Shown: positions 44,466 through 53,530 of the stretch, piece by piece
Layout of the letters: every line of letters begins with the position of its first letter
Numbering within the stretch: the stretch's first letter is position 1
Source of the DNA: Pseudoxanthomonas sp. 3HH-4
Lineage (GTDB): Bacteria; Pseudomonadota; Gammaproteobacteria; Xanthomonadales; Xanthomonadaceae
DNA: 64,000 nucleotides
Assembly (NCBI RefSeq): GCF_006716465.1
Contig: NZ_VFPB01000005.1
Coordinates: 310,001-374,000 of the forward strand
Direction: 5' to 3'
Program-made: the position numbers and the translations under genes
Notes under the pieces: generated by a model
What the model was told of the DNA's origin: nothing
Database searches by the model: none
The model's input: the letters and a program-made list of their open reading frames with translations, nothing else

Positions 44466-45860
44466 TCATGCCGTCGCCTCGTCGATGGCGGCGCGGGTGA
44501 CATCGGCCAGCATCTGCAGCTGTTCCTCGTCCACGCAGTACGGCGGCATCCAGTACAGCACATCGCCGAGCGGACGCAGCACGACACCGCGCGACAGTGC
44601 CGCGCGATACGCCTTCAGGCCTATCCGGGACGCGGATGGGAAGGGAGTGGCCTTGTCGCCGTCCCGGGTCAGCTCGAACGCGAGCATCATGCCCGCCTGG
44701 CGTACATCGGCGACGTGGCGGTGCGCGGCCAGCGGCTCGGCCAGCGCCGCCATGGCGCGGGCGGTGGCGCGATTGCGCGCCAGCACGTAGTCGGCACGGA
44801 AGATGTCCAATGAGGCCAACGCCGCCGCGCATGCCAGTGGATTGCCCGTGTAGCTGTGCGAATGCAGGAAGGCGCGTTCGCGCGCGTCATCGAGGAAGCC
44901 GTCGTAGATCGTTTCCGTGGCAAGTACCGCCGCCAGTGGCAGGAAGCCGCCAGTCAGGCCCTTCGACAGGCACAACAGGTCGGGCATCACGCCGCTCTGC
45001 TCGCTGGCGAACAGTGTGCCGGTGCGACCGAAGCCCACCGCGATCTCGTCGGCGATCAGGAACGCGCCGCTGGCGTCGCAGAGTTCGCGAACGCGCACCA
45101 GGTAATCCGGATGGTGCATGCGCATGCCGCCTGCGCACTGCACGCGCGGCTCCACGATCACTGCGCAGACTTCGCCCGCGTGCTGGTCCAGCAGGGTCGC
45201 CAGCGCTTCCGCAGCGCGCGCGGCACAGTCGGCCGCCGATTCGCCGGGCTGCGCGAGGTAGGCATCGGGCGAGGGGGCGAACAGCGCTTCGGTGAGCAGG
45301 GGCGCATAGACGCGCCGGTACAGCGGAATATCGCCCACCGCCAGGGCTCCCAGCGTCTCGCCATGGTAGCCATTCTCCAGCGCGATGAACTTGGTACGTC
45401 GGTGTTCGCCCCGGTTGTGGAACCAGTGGAACGCCATCTTCAACGCCACTTCCACGCCGGCAGAGCCGTTGTCGGCATAGAAGACCTTAGATAGCGGCGT
45501 GCGTCCCTGTTGGCGCGGTGCGATCGCAAGCAGGCGTTCGGCCAGTTCCACCGCCGGTGCGTGGGTGAAGCCGGCCAGCATCACCTGCTCCAGAGCCATG
45601 GCCTGGGTGGCGATGGCGGCGCCGATGCGCGGCTCCGCATGCCCGAACAGGTTGGTCCACCAACTGCTGACCGCGTCCAGGTAACGCGTGCCATCGTGCC
45701 CGATGAGCCATGCACCATCACCGCGCGCGATGGGGACCAGTGGCAAGGTGTGCGGGTGCTCACGCATCTGGGTGCAGGGATGCCACACCACCGACAGATC
45801 GCGGGCACGCCAAGCGTCCGCCTCTGCTAGCATTCCCGCTTGATGATCCTGTTGTCGCAT
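44466..45860 (-). CDS. bioA: Adenosylmethionine-8-amino-7-oxononanoate transaminase
   Basis: This class III PLP aminotransferase makes 7,8-diaminopelargonate in biotin synthesis. RDLSVVWHPCTQMREHP at the N-terminus and WWTNLFGHAEPRI are characteristic of BioA. The PLP lysine is in LSKGLTGGFLPLA (K300 with this start), and DEIAVGFGRTGTLFASE holds the cofactor-contacting aspartate. Starts at GTG 45899, ATG 45860 and ATG 45833 are all possible; 45860 gives a family-typical N-terminus of about 464 residues. No other bio gene is in the window. It is divergent from nudE. Confidence 0.93.
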   Translation of the reverse strand: MRQQDHQAGMLAEADAWRARDLSVVWHPCTQMREHPHTLPLVPIARGDGAWLIGHDGTRYLDAVSSWWTNLFGHAEPRIGAAIATQAMALEQVMLAGFTHAPAVELAERLLAIAPRQQGRTPLSKVFYADNGSAGVEVALKMAFHWFHNRGEHRRTKFIALENGYHGETLGALAVGDIPLYRRVYAPLLTEALFAPSPDAYLAQPGESAADCAARAAEALATLLDQHAGEVCAVIVEPRVQCAGGMRMHHPDYLVRVRELCDASGAFLIADEIAVGFGRTGTLFASEQSGVMPDLLCLSKGLTGGFLPLAAVLATETIYDGFLDDARERAFLHSHSYTGNPLACAAALASLDIFRADYVLARNRATARAMAALAEPLAAHRHVADVRQAGMMLAFELTRDGDKATPFPSASRIGLKAYRAALSRGVVLRPLGDVLYWMPPYCVDEEQLQMLADVTRAAIDEATA

Positions 45861-45934
45861 CCCCACATGATATCGGCCCCCAGCCCTTTCCGTCGCCACG
45901 CCCTGCGTGCCGGGCGTGGACGTCGCGCCGCCGC

Positions 45935-46483
45935 ATGAGCCGCCTCCCCACCATCCACGGCATCACCCAGCGCGCAGACGGGCCGGACCGGCATGTCGAG
46001 GAACTCGACCTGGAGTTCAGCAACGGCGAACGCCGTCGCTACCATCGGCTCCGTGCACAGGGTCATGGCGCGGTGGTCGTGGTGCCGATGCAGGACGAGG
46101 ACACCGTGCTCCTGGTGCGCGAGTACGCCGCCGGCATGCACCGTTACGAACTGGGCCTGGTGAAGGGCCGGATCGATGCCGGCGAAACGCCGGAGCAGGC
46201 GGCCGACCGCGAACTCAAGGAAGAAGCCGGCTTCGGTGCGCGCCGTATCGACGTGCTGCGCGCCCTGACCCTGGCACCCACTTACATGAGCCACCAGTCC
46301 TGGCTGGTGGTGGCAAGAGACCTGTACCCCGAGCGCCTGCCGGGGGATGAACCCGAGGAGTTGGAAGTAGTGCCCTGGAAGTTGCAAGACCTCGACCAGC
46401 TGATGCTGCGCGAGGATTTTTCGGAAGGTCGTTCGCTGGCGGCTCTGTTCATCGCCCGCGAATGGTTGAAAGAGCGGACATGA
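45935..46483 (+). CDS. nudE: ADP compounds hydrolase NudE (Nudix)
   Basis: This 182-residue Nudix hydrolase has the full box GRIDAGETPEQAADRELKEEAGF, i.e. the Gx5Ex7REUxEExGU pattern with the metal-binding glutamates. NudE hydrolyses ADP-ribose, Ap3A and NADH-like dinucleotides. The frame is open well upstream, but the family start and ATG context favour 45935. Its stop overlaps the cysQ start (ATGA), so nudE-cysQ-mazG are read as one coupled unit. A related Nudix specificity cannot be excluded. Confidence 0.9.
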   Translation: MSRLPTIHGITQRADGPDRHVEELDLEFSNGERRRYHRLRAQGHGAVVVVPMQDEDTVLLVREYAAGMHRYELGLVKGRIDAGETPEQAADRELKEEAGFGARRIDVLRALTLAPTYMSHQSWLVVARDLYPERLPGDEPEELEVVPWKLQDLDQLMLREDFSEGRSLAALFIAREWLKERT

Positions 46484-47316
46484 GTCGCATGACCGCCGAC
46501 CTGCACGAAGCCGTCATAGTCATCGCCCGCGAAGCGGGCCAGGCCATCATGGCCGTGTACGAGAACGCCTTCGATGTGCAGCGCAAGAGTGACGACAGCC
46601 CGCTGACCGCCGCCGACATGGCCGCGCACCAGGTCATCGCCGACGGCCTGCGTCGGCTGACCCCGCAATGGCCGGTGCTGTCGGAAGAAGCCTCCGACAT
46701 TCCATGGGGCGAGCGCAGCCAATGGCCGACCTACTGGCTGGTGGACCCGCTGGACGGCACGCGCGAGTTCATCAAGCGCAATGGCGAGTTCACCGTGAAC
46801 ATCGCGCTGATCGAACAGAACGAGCCCATCTTCGGCGTGGTGCATGCACCGGTGACCGGCGAGACCTGGCATGCGCGCCAAGGCCGCAACGCGTACCGCC
46901 GCATCGGCGAAGTGGACGCGCAGATCCGCACGCGTGCACCTGCCCGGGGCACGCTGAAGGTGGCGGCCAGCCGCTCGCACCGCGACGCGCGCACGCAGGC
47001 TTTCCTGGACGGCATGGGCGTGATCGAGGAGGTCTCGCTGGGCTCCTCGCTCAAGTTCTGCCGCATCGCCGAGGGCACACTGGACGTCTATCCGCGCTTC
47101 GGCCCCACCAGCGAGTGGGACACCGCCGCCGCGCAATGCGTGCTGGAAGCCGCCGGCGGCGCACTGCTCGCGCCGGACGGACGTGCCTTCCGCTACAACC
47201 GCCGCGAGACCCTGCTCAATGGCGATTTCGTGGCGCTGGGCGACATGACGCTGCCGTGGCGCGACTGGCTGGCGCGGGCGCGGGACGGCGACCATGGACA
47301 TGCCCGCAGTGCCTGA
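46480..47316 (+). CDS. cysQ: 3'(2'),5'-bisphosphate nucleotidase CysQ
   Basis: This 278-residue inositol-monophosphatase-fold enzyme hydrolyses 3'-phosphoadenosine 5'-phosphate, a by-product of sulfate assimilation. Metal-site motifs are DSPLTAADMAAHQVI, VLSEEASDIPWGER, WLVDPLDGTREFIKRNGEF and the C-terminal GPTSEWDTAAAQCVLEAAGG. It starts with ATG 46480 inside the nudE stop (ATGA) and overlaps mazG by 23 bp at the 3' end. The nudE-cysQ-mazG grouping suggests house-cleaning of nucleotide by-products. Confidence 0.93.
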   Translation: MSRMTADLHEAVIVIAREAGQAIMAVYENAFDVQRKSDDSPLTAADMAAHQVIADGLRRLTPQWPVLSEEASDIPWGERSQWPTYWLVDPLDGTREFIKRNGEFTVNIALIEQNEPIFGVVHAPVTGETWHARQGRNAYRRIGEVDAQIRTRAPARGTLKVAASRSHRDARTQAFLDGMGVIEEVSLGSSLKFCRIAEGTLDVYPRFGPTSEWDTAAAQCVLEAAGGALLAPDGRAFRYNRRETLLNGDFVALGDMTLPWRDWLARARDGDHGHARSA

Positions 47317-48133
47317 TGGCGACATTGCGCGCCTGCTGGGCATCATGGCCCGGCTGCGCAATCCCGAAGGCGGTTGCCCGTGGGACCTGGAGCAGGACTT
47401 CGCCTCGATCGCGCCCTACACGATCGAGGAAGCGTACGAAGTCGCCGACGCGATCGACCGCAATGACCTGCCGGCATTGAAGGACGAACTCGGCGACCTG
47501 CTGCTGCAGGTCGTCTTCCATGCGCAGATGGCGGACGAACAGGGTGCGTTCGCGTTCGGGGACGTGGTCAATGCCATCTGCGACAAGATGGTGAGGCGGC
47601 ATCCGCATGTCTTCGGCCCTTCTACGGACTCGGGACAGGTTGCCTCGTTCGCCGATGCGGAAGCGCAGAGCGTCAACTGGGAAGCGATCAAGGCCGCCGA
47701 GCGCAAGGCCGCCGGCGAGGAAGACGCCTCGGCGCTGGCCGGTGTTTCGCGCGGGTTGCCGGAGTGGCAGCGCGCGGTGAAGCTGCAATCGCGCGCGGCC
47801 CGCGTGGGCTTCGACTGGCCGGATACCGCGCCGGTGATCGACAAGCTGCACGAGGAGATTGATGAGGTGCGCGTCGAGCTCGCCGCCGCGCCCTCGCCCG
47901 AGCGGGACGTGCGGTTGGAAGACGAGATCGGCGACCTGCTGTTCGTCGCCGCCAATCTGGCGCGCCATGCCAGGGTGGATGTGGGCGGTGCGCTGCGTCG
48001 CGCCAACCTGAAGTTCGAACGCCGCTTCCGCGCGATGGAAGCGCTGGCCGCCGAAGACGGGACCACGATGTCCGCGCTGAGCCTGCAGCAGCAGGAAGCG
48101 CTGTGGGCGCGGGTCAAGCAGCGGGGCTTGTAA
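47294..48133 (+). CDS. mazG: Nucleoside triphosphate pyrophosphohydrolase MazG
   Basis: This 279-residue enzyme has two MazG domains. The first shows [32 protein letters not shown] with the EExxE/D helix, then [15 protein letters not shown]. The second shows [12 protein letters not shown] and [18 protein letters not shown]. It hydrolyses non-canonical or excess (d)NTPs to monophosphates, and in E. coli MazG lowers ppGpp. The first codon lies within cysQ, so translation is coupled. A REP doublet follows the stop directly. Confidence 0.94.
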   Translation: MDMPAVPDGDIARLLGIMARLRNPEGGCPWDLEQDFASIAPYTIEEAYEVADAIDRNDLPALKDELGDLLLQVVFHAQMADEQGAFAFGDVVNAICDKMVRRHPHVFGPSTDSGQVASFADAEAQSVNWEAIKAAERKAAGEEDASALAGVSRGLPEWQRAVKLQSRAARVGFDWPDTAPVIDKLHEEIDEVRVELAAAPSPERDVRLEDEIGDLLFVAANLARHARVDVGGALRRANLKFERRFRAMEALAAEDGTTMSALSLQQQEALWARVKQRGL

Positions 48134-48153
48134 TAGGGGCTTCGGCCCCGACC
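48133..48153. repeat. REP-like hairpin C1 (mazG-ynfA gap)
   Basis: GGGGC-TTCG-GCCCC (48136-48149) is a hairpin with a stable UUCG-type tetraloop immediately after the mazG stop. It may serve as a transcription stop or mRNA 3' stabiliser as well as a REP half. Confidence 0.65.
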
Positions 48154-48163
48154 ACGCAAGGCA

Positions 48164-48188
48164 TCGGGGCTGAAGCCCCCTCCTACAG
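48164..48188. repeat. REP-like hairpin C2, inverted partner
   Basis: GGGGC-TGAA-GCCCC (48166-48179) with CTCCTACAG behind is the reverse complement of the common CTGTAGGAG...GGGGCTTCAGCCCC REP form. With C1 it forms a doublet separated by about 10 bases, ending 8 bases before the ynfA start. Confidence 0.7.
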
Positions 48189-48195
48189 GGGTCTC

Positions 48196-48519
48196 ATGAA
48201 AACCTTGCTGCTCTTCCTGTTGACCGCGCTGGCCGAGATCGTCGGTTGTTACCTTCCGTACCTCTGGTTGCGAAAGGGCGGCAGCATCTGGATGCTGGTT
48301 CCGGCCGCGGCCAGCCTGGCGCTGTTCGCCTGGCTGCTGACCCTGCACCCCACGGCCTCCGGCCGGGTCTATGCGGCTTATGGGGGCGTCTACGTCACCG
48401 TCGCGATTTTCTGGCTGTGGGCGGTGGACGCGGTGAAGCCGACCCGCTGGGACCTGCTGGGCGCCGGCTTGTGCCTGGCCGGCATGGCGGTGATCATGTT
48501 TTCGCCACGCGCTGCCTGA
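48196..48519 (+). CDS. ynfA: YnfA-family small inner-membrane protein
   Basis: This 107-residue protein has four predicted transmembrane helices, starting [30 protein letters not shown]. The family (UPF0060) is distantly related to small multidrug resistance transporters and has been tied to efflux in enterobacteria. The [22 protein letters not shown] segment is highly typical. The ATG at 48196 follows the REP doublet; no strong ribosome-binding site is seen other than CAGGGG (48186-48191). Efflux of cationic compounds is inferred from the family. Confidence 0.93.
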   Translation: MKTLLLFLLTALAEIVGCYLPYLWLRKGGSIWMLVPAAASLALFAWLLTLHPTASGRVYAAYGGVYVTVAIFWLWAVDAVKPTRWDLLGAGLCLAGMAVIMFSPRAA

Positions 48520-48535
48520 CCCTGTGGGAGGGGAC

Positions 48536-48838
48536 ATGAGCCGCTTCGCCAGCTTCCGCGAGTTCTATCCGTTCTACCTGCGCGAACACAGCAACCGCAC
48601 CTCGCGCCGGCTGCATTTCATTGGCAGCTGCGGTGTGCTTGCCCTGCTCGTGCTGGCCATCGTCGAGCGCAACGCTTGGTGGCTGCTGGCCGCGCTGTTC
48701 TGCGGCTACGGGTTTGCCTGGATCGGCCACTTCTTTTTCGAGAAGAACCGGCCCGCGACGTTCAAGCATCCGTTCTATTCCTTCGCCGGCGACTGGGTGA
48801 TGTTCAAGGACATCCTCGTCGGCAAGATCCGGTTCTGA
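48536..48838 (+). CDS. DUF962/Mpo1-like membrane protein
   Basis: This 100-residue protein has the DUF962 layout: SFREFYPFYLREHSNRTSRRLHFIGS, two hydrophobic helices (VLALLVLAIVERNAWWLLAALFCGYGFAWIGHFF) and EKNRPATFKHPFYSFAGDWVMFKDIL. Conserved histidines (LHFIG, GHFFFEKN, FKHP) match those thought to bind iron in yeast Mpo1, a dioxygenase of 2-hydroxy fatty acids; an enzymatic role here is inferred. GGGAGGGGAC precedes the ATG. It lies 16 bp after ynfA. Confidence 0.85.
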   Translation: MSRFASFREFYPFYLREHSNRTSRRLHFIGSCGVLALLVLAIVERNAWWLLAALFCGYGFAWIGHFFFEKNRPATFKHPFYSFAGDWVMFKDILVGKIRF

Positions 48839-48845
48839 GCGGCGC

Positions 48846-49391
48846 ATGAGCCGCGTGGTCCGGCACACCGTCCACGCCGTCGCGCTGTTGGTCGGGGTGC
48901 CGTTGGCCGGACTGCTCACATACGATATTGTGGCTGTCAGGCCACATGTGGCCGGGATCCAGTCGCTGCTTGCCAGCGCCGAACCGCAGGAAGCATCCCC
49001 TCCAGCGTTCATTCGCGATCTCATCGATGCCGGCGAGGGCTCGCCGGATGCTTACGGCGCGCGCCTGGCGCTGGCGCAGGTATACGGCGCGGAAGAGCGG
49101 AACGCCGTGCGCCGGCATGCACGCGAACTGCTCTGGCAGATCCTGCTTCCGCTGCACCTCGACGAATCCGGCATGCACGGCCTCGTCGTGTCCCAGGCGC
49201 ACAACGGCGTGGATGCTGGCCTTGCTGTTTTCGCGCAACGCGAGTACGGCAAATCCCTCGACGACCTGTCGCCGATGGAGGCGGCACGCGCCGTCGCTGT
49301 CATCAAAAGTCCCTCCCACTACCTGCGAGACAGGCAGAGGCTGGAAGCACGTGCGGAGTGGATGCTGGAGCGCGCCGGATACCTTCACTGA
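48846..49391 (+). CDS. Degenerate GT51 (transglycosylase)-like protein
   Basis: This 181-residue protein has an N-terminal signal anchor (AVALLVGVPLAGLLTYDIVAV). Its C-terminal half resembles the end of GT51 peptidoglycan glycosyltransferases: GVDAGLAVFAQREYGKSLDDLSPMEAARAVAVIKSPSHYL corresponds to the GI..A...YFGK...L...EAA.LA...K.PS.Y pattern. Where GT51 enzymes have the catalytic EDRRF, this one reads IDAGEGSPDAYG, and the GGSTITQQ motif is missing. The catalytic glutamate is thus absent and it is too short. It may be a regulator or relic; function unknown. Confidence 0.65.
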   Translation: MSRVVRHTVHAVALLVGVPLAGLLTYDIVAVRPHVAGIQSLLASAEPQEASPPAFIRDLIDAGEGSPDAYGARLALAQVYGAEERNAVRRHARELLWQILLPLHLDESGMHGLVVSQAHNGVDAGLAVFAQREYGKSLDDLSPMEAARAVAVIKSPSHYLRDRQRLEARAEWMLERAGYLH

Positions 49392-49406
49392 GTGCGGCCG
49401 ACGCCC

Positions 49407-49745
49407 TCACTCGTAGAACATCAGGAACGCCGCGCCCACGATCAGCGCAAAGGCGGCGTAGTGGTTCCATTTCAGTGGCTGGCCCAAGTACCAGGTGCTG
49501 AAGCCCGCGAAGACCAGCAGGGTCAGGATCTCCTGGATCGTCTTCAGCTGCACGACCGAATAGACCGCACTGCCCATGCGGTTGGCCGGGACCATCAGCG
49601 TGTACTCGAAGAAGGCGATGCCCCAGCTGGCCAGGATCGCGACGAACAGCGGGGATGATTTGTACTTCAGGTGCCCGTACCAGGCGAAGGTCATGAAGAC
49701 GTTGGAGGCCAGCAGCAGGAAGAGGGGCAGGACGCGTTCGATCAT
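49407..49745 (-). CDS. DUF486 family membrane protein
   Basis: This 112-residue protein has four hydrophobic helices and the family stretch FMTFAWYGHLKYKSSPLFVAILASWGIAFFEYTLMVPANRMG, followed by QLKTIQEILTLLVFAGFS. DUF486 proteins are EamA/DMT-related small membrane proteins with no established substrate. It converges on the GT51-like gene with 15 bp between stops and is divergent from the two-component system. Confidence 0.88.
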   Translation of the reverse strand: MIERVLPLFLLLASNVFMTFAWYGHLKYKSSPLFVAILASWGIAFFEYTLMVPANRMGSAVYSVVQLKTIQEILTLLVFAGFSTWYLGQPLKWNHYAAFALIVGAAFLMFYE

Positions 49746-49810
49746 GGCGGGGTCGTCGGGGAGGGGTGGCGAAGCGTAATCCCAACTGTGGGCTGAATGG
49801 AGCTGCGGCC

Positions 49811-49847
49811 TTCACATGATGTCCACCGGGAGGTCGGTAGCTTCACA
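49811..49847. promoter_or_regulatory. Direct TTCACA repeats upstream of response regulator
   Basis: TTCACA occurs at 49811 and 49842, 31 bases apart (about three helical turns). The second copy lies in an inverted CTTCA-n6-TGAAG (49841-49856). OmpR-type regulators bind direct repeats, so autoregulation is possible, but the match is short and unproven. AAGGAG lies before the start at 49874. Confidence 0.3.
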
Positions 49848-49873
49848 AACCTGAAGCCTCTGAAGGAGTTGTC

Positions 49874-50575
<702 letters not shown>

Positions 50576-50626
50576 CCCGACCGTCGGGCGCGCGTCATAA
50601 TCGCGTCCTCGCCCGACGACACGCCG

Positions 50627-51898
50627 ATGCGCCACGGCCTGCCCCGAAAACTCAGGATCGCCTTCATCCTGCAGGCCGTGATGGTCAGCCTGGCCATCGT
50701 GCTGGGCGTGTACCTGATCTCCGCAGTGATCAAGCACAGCCTGATGAACACCGCGCTTCAGGAGGAGGCGACGCACTTCTGGGAGTTGTACAGCGCCAGC
50801 ACCGCGCAACCTCCACCCAATACCCACAATCTGCGCGGCTACTTGGTGGTGAAGGGGCACTCCAACCTCGTGCTGCCGGAGAACCTGCGCAACCTCGCGC
50901 CCGGGTTCCACGAGCTGAAACAGGACGACCAGCTGGTGCTGGTGGACGAGGAGCCCGCGGGTCGCCTCTACCTGGTGTTCCTGCGCTCCCAGGCCGAACG
51001 GCTGGCCTTCTACTTCGGCACCGTGCCGATCATCATGATGCTGGTGGCGATCTACCTGGTGTCCTGGCTGACGTATCGCGCCTCCAAGCGGCTGGTCTCC
51101 CCGGTCAGCTGGCTCGCGCGGCAGGTGGCGGAATGGGATCCGCGCCGCCCTGATGTCAGCGTGCTGGCCCCTGACCGGCTTCCCAACGACGTGCAGGGTG
51201 AAGCACGGCAGCTGGCTTCCGCATTGCACGGCCTGGCGCAGCGCGTAAGTGCGCACGTGGCCCGCGAGCGCGACTTCACCCGCGACGCCAGCCATGAATT
51301 GCGAACGCCGTTGACCGTGATCCGCGTAGCCACCGACATGGGCATGGCCGAGGACGCGCCGCCGCGCGTCGTGCGCGCGCTGCAGCGCATCCAGCGCGCC
51401 GGCCGCGACATGGAGGCGGTGATCGACGCGTTCCTGATCCTGGCCCGTGAGGCCGAGGTCGAACCGCAGAGCGAGGACTTTGACGTTGCCGATATCGTCA
51501 TGGACGAGGCCGAGAATGCCCGCGCCCTGTTGTTGAACAAGCCGGTGGACCTGGAGGTCACCCTGCACGCACGGCCGAGGCTTCACGCGCCACCGAGGGT
51601 GTTCCAGGTGGTGGTCAGCAACCTGCTGCGCAATGCGTGTGCGTACACCGACCGGGGCCGCATAGACGTCGTGCTGGAGCCGGATCGCGTGATCGTGCGC
51701 GACACCGGTATCGGGATGTCGGCCGAATCGATGACACGGGTGTTCGAGCCGTTCTATCGTGCAGACCCCACGCGTCCGCACGGCAGCGGTCTGGGCCTGT
51801 CCATCGTCAGCCGGCTGTGCGACCGCTTCGGCTGGAAGATCGAGCTGGACAGCGAGCCAGGGCACGGAACCACCGCGACGATCCGCTTCGTTCCGTAA
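50627..51898 (+). CDS. Membrane sensor histidine kinase
   Basis: This 423-residue kinase has TM1 near residues 11-33 (IAFILQAVMVSLAIVLGVYLI), a periplasmic sensor of about 95 residues, TM2 near 127-147 (GTVPIIMMLVAIYLVSWL) and a HAMP-like linker. The phosphoacceptor is H223 in DASHELRTPLTV. The ATPase domain shows VSNLLRNACAYTDRG (N box), VRDTGIGMS (G1) and HGSGLGLSIVSRL (G2). It pairs with the response regulator upstream and is followed after 97 bp by the exporter adaptor. The periplasmic sensor has no domain that I recognise. Confidence 0.92.
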   Translation: MRHGLPRKLRIAFILQAVMVSLAIVLGVYLISAVIKHSLMNTALQEEATHFWELYSASTAQPPPNTHNLRGYLVVKGHSNLVLPENLRNLAPGFHELKQDDQLVLVDEEPAGRLYLVFLRSQAERLAFYFGTVPIIMMLVAIYLVSWLTYRASKRLVSPVSWLARQVAEWDPRRPDVSVLAPDRLPNDVQGEARQLASALHGLAQRVSAHVARERDFTRDASHELRTPLTVIRVATDMGMAEDAPPRVVRALQRIQRAGRDMEAVIDAFLILAREAEVEPQSEDFDVADIVMDEAENARALLLNKPVDLEVTLHARPRLHAPPRVFQVVVSNLLRNACAYTDRGRIDVVLEPDRVIVRDTGIGMSAESMTRVFEPFYRADPTRPHGSGLGLSIVSRLCDRFGWKIELDSEPGHGTTATIRFVP

Positions 51899-51994
51899 TC
51901 CATACCGGGACTGACCGGCGACGCGGACTGTCAACCACGTCGCCTCCCACGCGTTTCCTTGCACGACTCCCCACCTTCCGAGCCGACTCACTGC

Positions 51995-53530
51995 ATGAGC
52001 CAGCCTGCACGCACCGCTCCCCGCAAGAAATCCCCGCTGCCCATCATCCTGCTCGGCGTCGCCGTAGTCGCCATCCTGGGCGCGGGGGCATGGTACTGGA
52101 CCTCGCGCAAGGCCGAGGGTGCCGAGAGCGCCTATCGCACCGCCACTGTCGAGCGTGGCGACATCCGCGTGGCCATCTCGGCCACCGGCACGCTCAGTGC
52201 CATCTCCACGGTCACCGTGGGCAGCCAGATTTCCGGCCAGGTCACCGACGTGCTGGTCGACTACAACAGCGAAGTGAAGAAGGGCGAGGTGCTTGCGCGC
52301 ATCGATCCGAGCACCTACGAGGCCCAGATCGAACAGGGCAATGCGCAGATCGCCAATGCGCAAGCCAGTCTGAGGCAGGCGCAGGCAACGCTGGCGAACG
52401 CCGAGCTCGACTACACCCGCAAGGCCGACCTGGGCCGGCAGAAGCTGGTCGCGCAGAGCGATGTCGACCTGGCGCGCGCTTCGCGCGACCAGGCGCGCGC
52501 CCAGGTCAACGCGGCGCAGGCGCAGATCCGCCAGCAGACCGCGTCCACCCAGACCACGCGCGTCAACCTGGACCGTACCGTCATCCGCTCGCCGGTGGAT
52601 GGCGTGGTGCTGACCCGCACCATCGAGCCCGGCCAGACCGTGGCCGCCAGCCTCCAGGCGCCGGAGCTGTTCACCATCGCCGAGGATCTGTCGAAGATGA
52701 AGATCGAGCTGGCCGTCGACGAAGCCGACATCGGCCAGGTCAAGGTCGGGCAGGCGGTCTCGTTCACCGTCGACGCCTTCGCCGACCGCCAGTTCCGCGG
52801 CGAAGTGCAGCAGGTGCGGTTGTCGGCGACCACCACCAGCAACGTGGTGACGTACCCGGTCGTGGTCAGCGTGGACAACAGCGACGGCACACTGCTGCCG
52901 GGCCTGACCGTCAACGCCGAGATCGAAGTCAGCAAACGCGACGACATCCTCAAGATCTCCAACGCCGCCCTGCGCTACAAGCCGACCGGTGAACAGGCCG
53001 GTGCGGCGTCCCCGGCGCAGGCGGCACCGCAGGGCGGACAGAATCGCGGTGGCGGCGTCAGCGACGACCTGGTGCGCGTGGCCGGCACCCTGCAGCTGAA
53101 GCCCGAGCAGCAGGCCGCTTTCGATGCGGCGCTTGCCGCGCTGCGCGAACGCCAGGCCGCCCGCATGGCGCAGGCGCAGCAGCGCGGCGCCAGCATGTTC
53201 GGCGGACCGGGTGGCGGACAACGGTCAGGGGGCAACGCCGGAGGGGGTTCGGGCGCGCTGCAGGCGCAGATGCGCCAGCGCATGGCCGACCGCATGCAGC
53301 AGGATTTCGCCGCCTTCCGCGCCACCCTGGACGACAAGCAGAAGCAGCGCTGGGATGGCGAGCTGCGCACGCTGCTCGGTGCCAAGCGCGCACCCCTGTA
53401 CGCGCTGGTCGACGGCAAGCCCGGGATGGTGCAGGTCCGCATCGGCGCCAGCGACGGTACCAGCACCGAGGTGTCCGGCCCGGTGAAGGAAGGCGACGTG
53501 GTGGTCGTGGGCGAGCGCGCGAAGGAATGA
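51995..53530 (+). CDS. MacA-like periplasmic adaptor with insert
   Basis: This 511-residue adaptor has an N-terminal membrane anchor (LPIILLGVAVVAILGAGAW), a barrel-sandwich/lipoyl domain (GTLSAISTVTVGSQISGQVTDVLVDYNSEVKKGEVLARID), an alpha-helical hairpin (about 105-190) and a beta-barrel domain. MacA is about 370 residues; here about 130 residues are inserted near 345-465, a Gly-rich loop plus two LTxxQ/Spy-like helices (LKPEQQAAFDAALAALRERQ and LDDKQKQRWDGELRTLL). The stop overlaps the ABC ATPase start (ATGA). It probably links an inner-membrane ABC pump to a TolC-type channel. Confidence 0.88.
   Translation: MSQPARTAPRKKSPLPIILLGVAVVAILGAGAWYWTSRKAEGAESAYRTATVERGDIRVAISATGTLSAISTVTVGSQISGQVTDVLVDYNSEVKKGEVLARIDPSTYEAQIEQGNAQIANAQASLRQAQATLANAELDYTRKADLGRQKLVAQSDVDLARASRDQARAQVNAAQAQIRQQTASTQTTRVNLDRTVIRSPVDGVVLTRTIEPGQTVAASLQAPELFTIAEDLSKMKIELAVDEADIGQVKVGQAVSFTVDAFADRQFRGEVQQVRLSATTTSNVVTYPVVVSVDNSDGTLLPGLTVNAEIEVSKRDDILKISNAALRYKPTGEQAGAASPAQAAPQGGQNRGGGVSDDLVRVAGTLQLKPEQQAAFDAALAALRERQAARMAQAQQRGASMFGGPGGGQRSGGNAGGGSGALQAQMRQRMADRMQQDFAAFRATLDDKQKQRWDGELRTLLGAKRAPLYALVDGKPGMVQVRIGASDGTSTEVSGPVKEGDVVVVGERAKE

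Noticed and set aside
44287..44469. A 60-codon cysteine-rich frame between bioA and rsmE, overlapping the bioA stop as ATGA and overlapping the rsmE start
   Set aside because: The coupling is attractive, but most of the frame (including CKRCFSPDCGCGG) is a translation of the REP doublet B, with rare AGA, AGG and GGA codons. I consider it repeat-derived rather than a gene.
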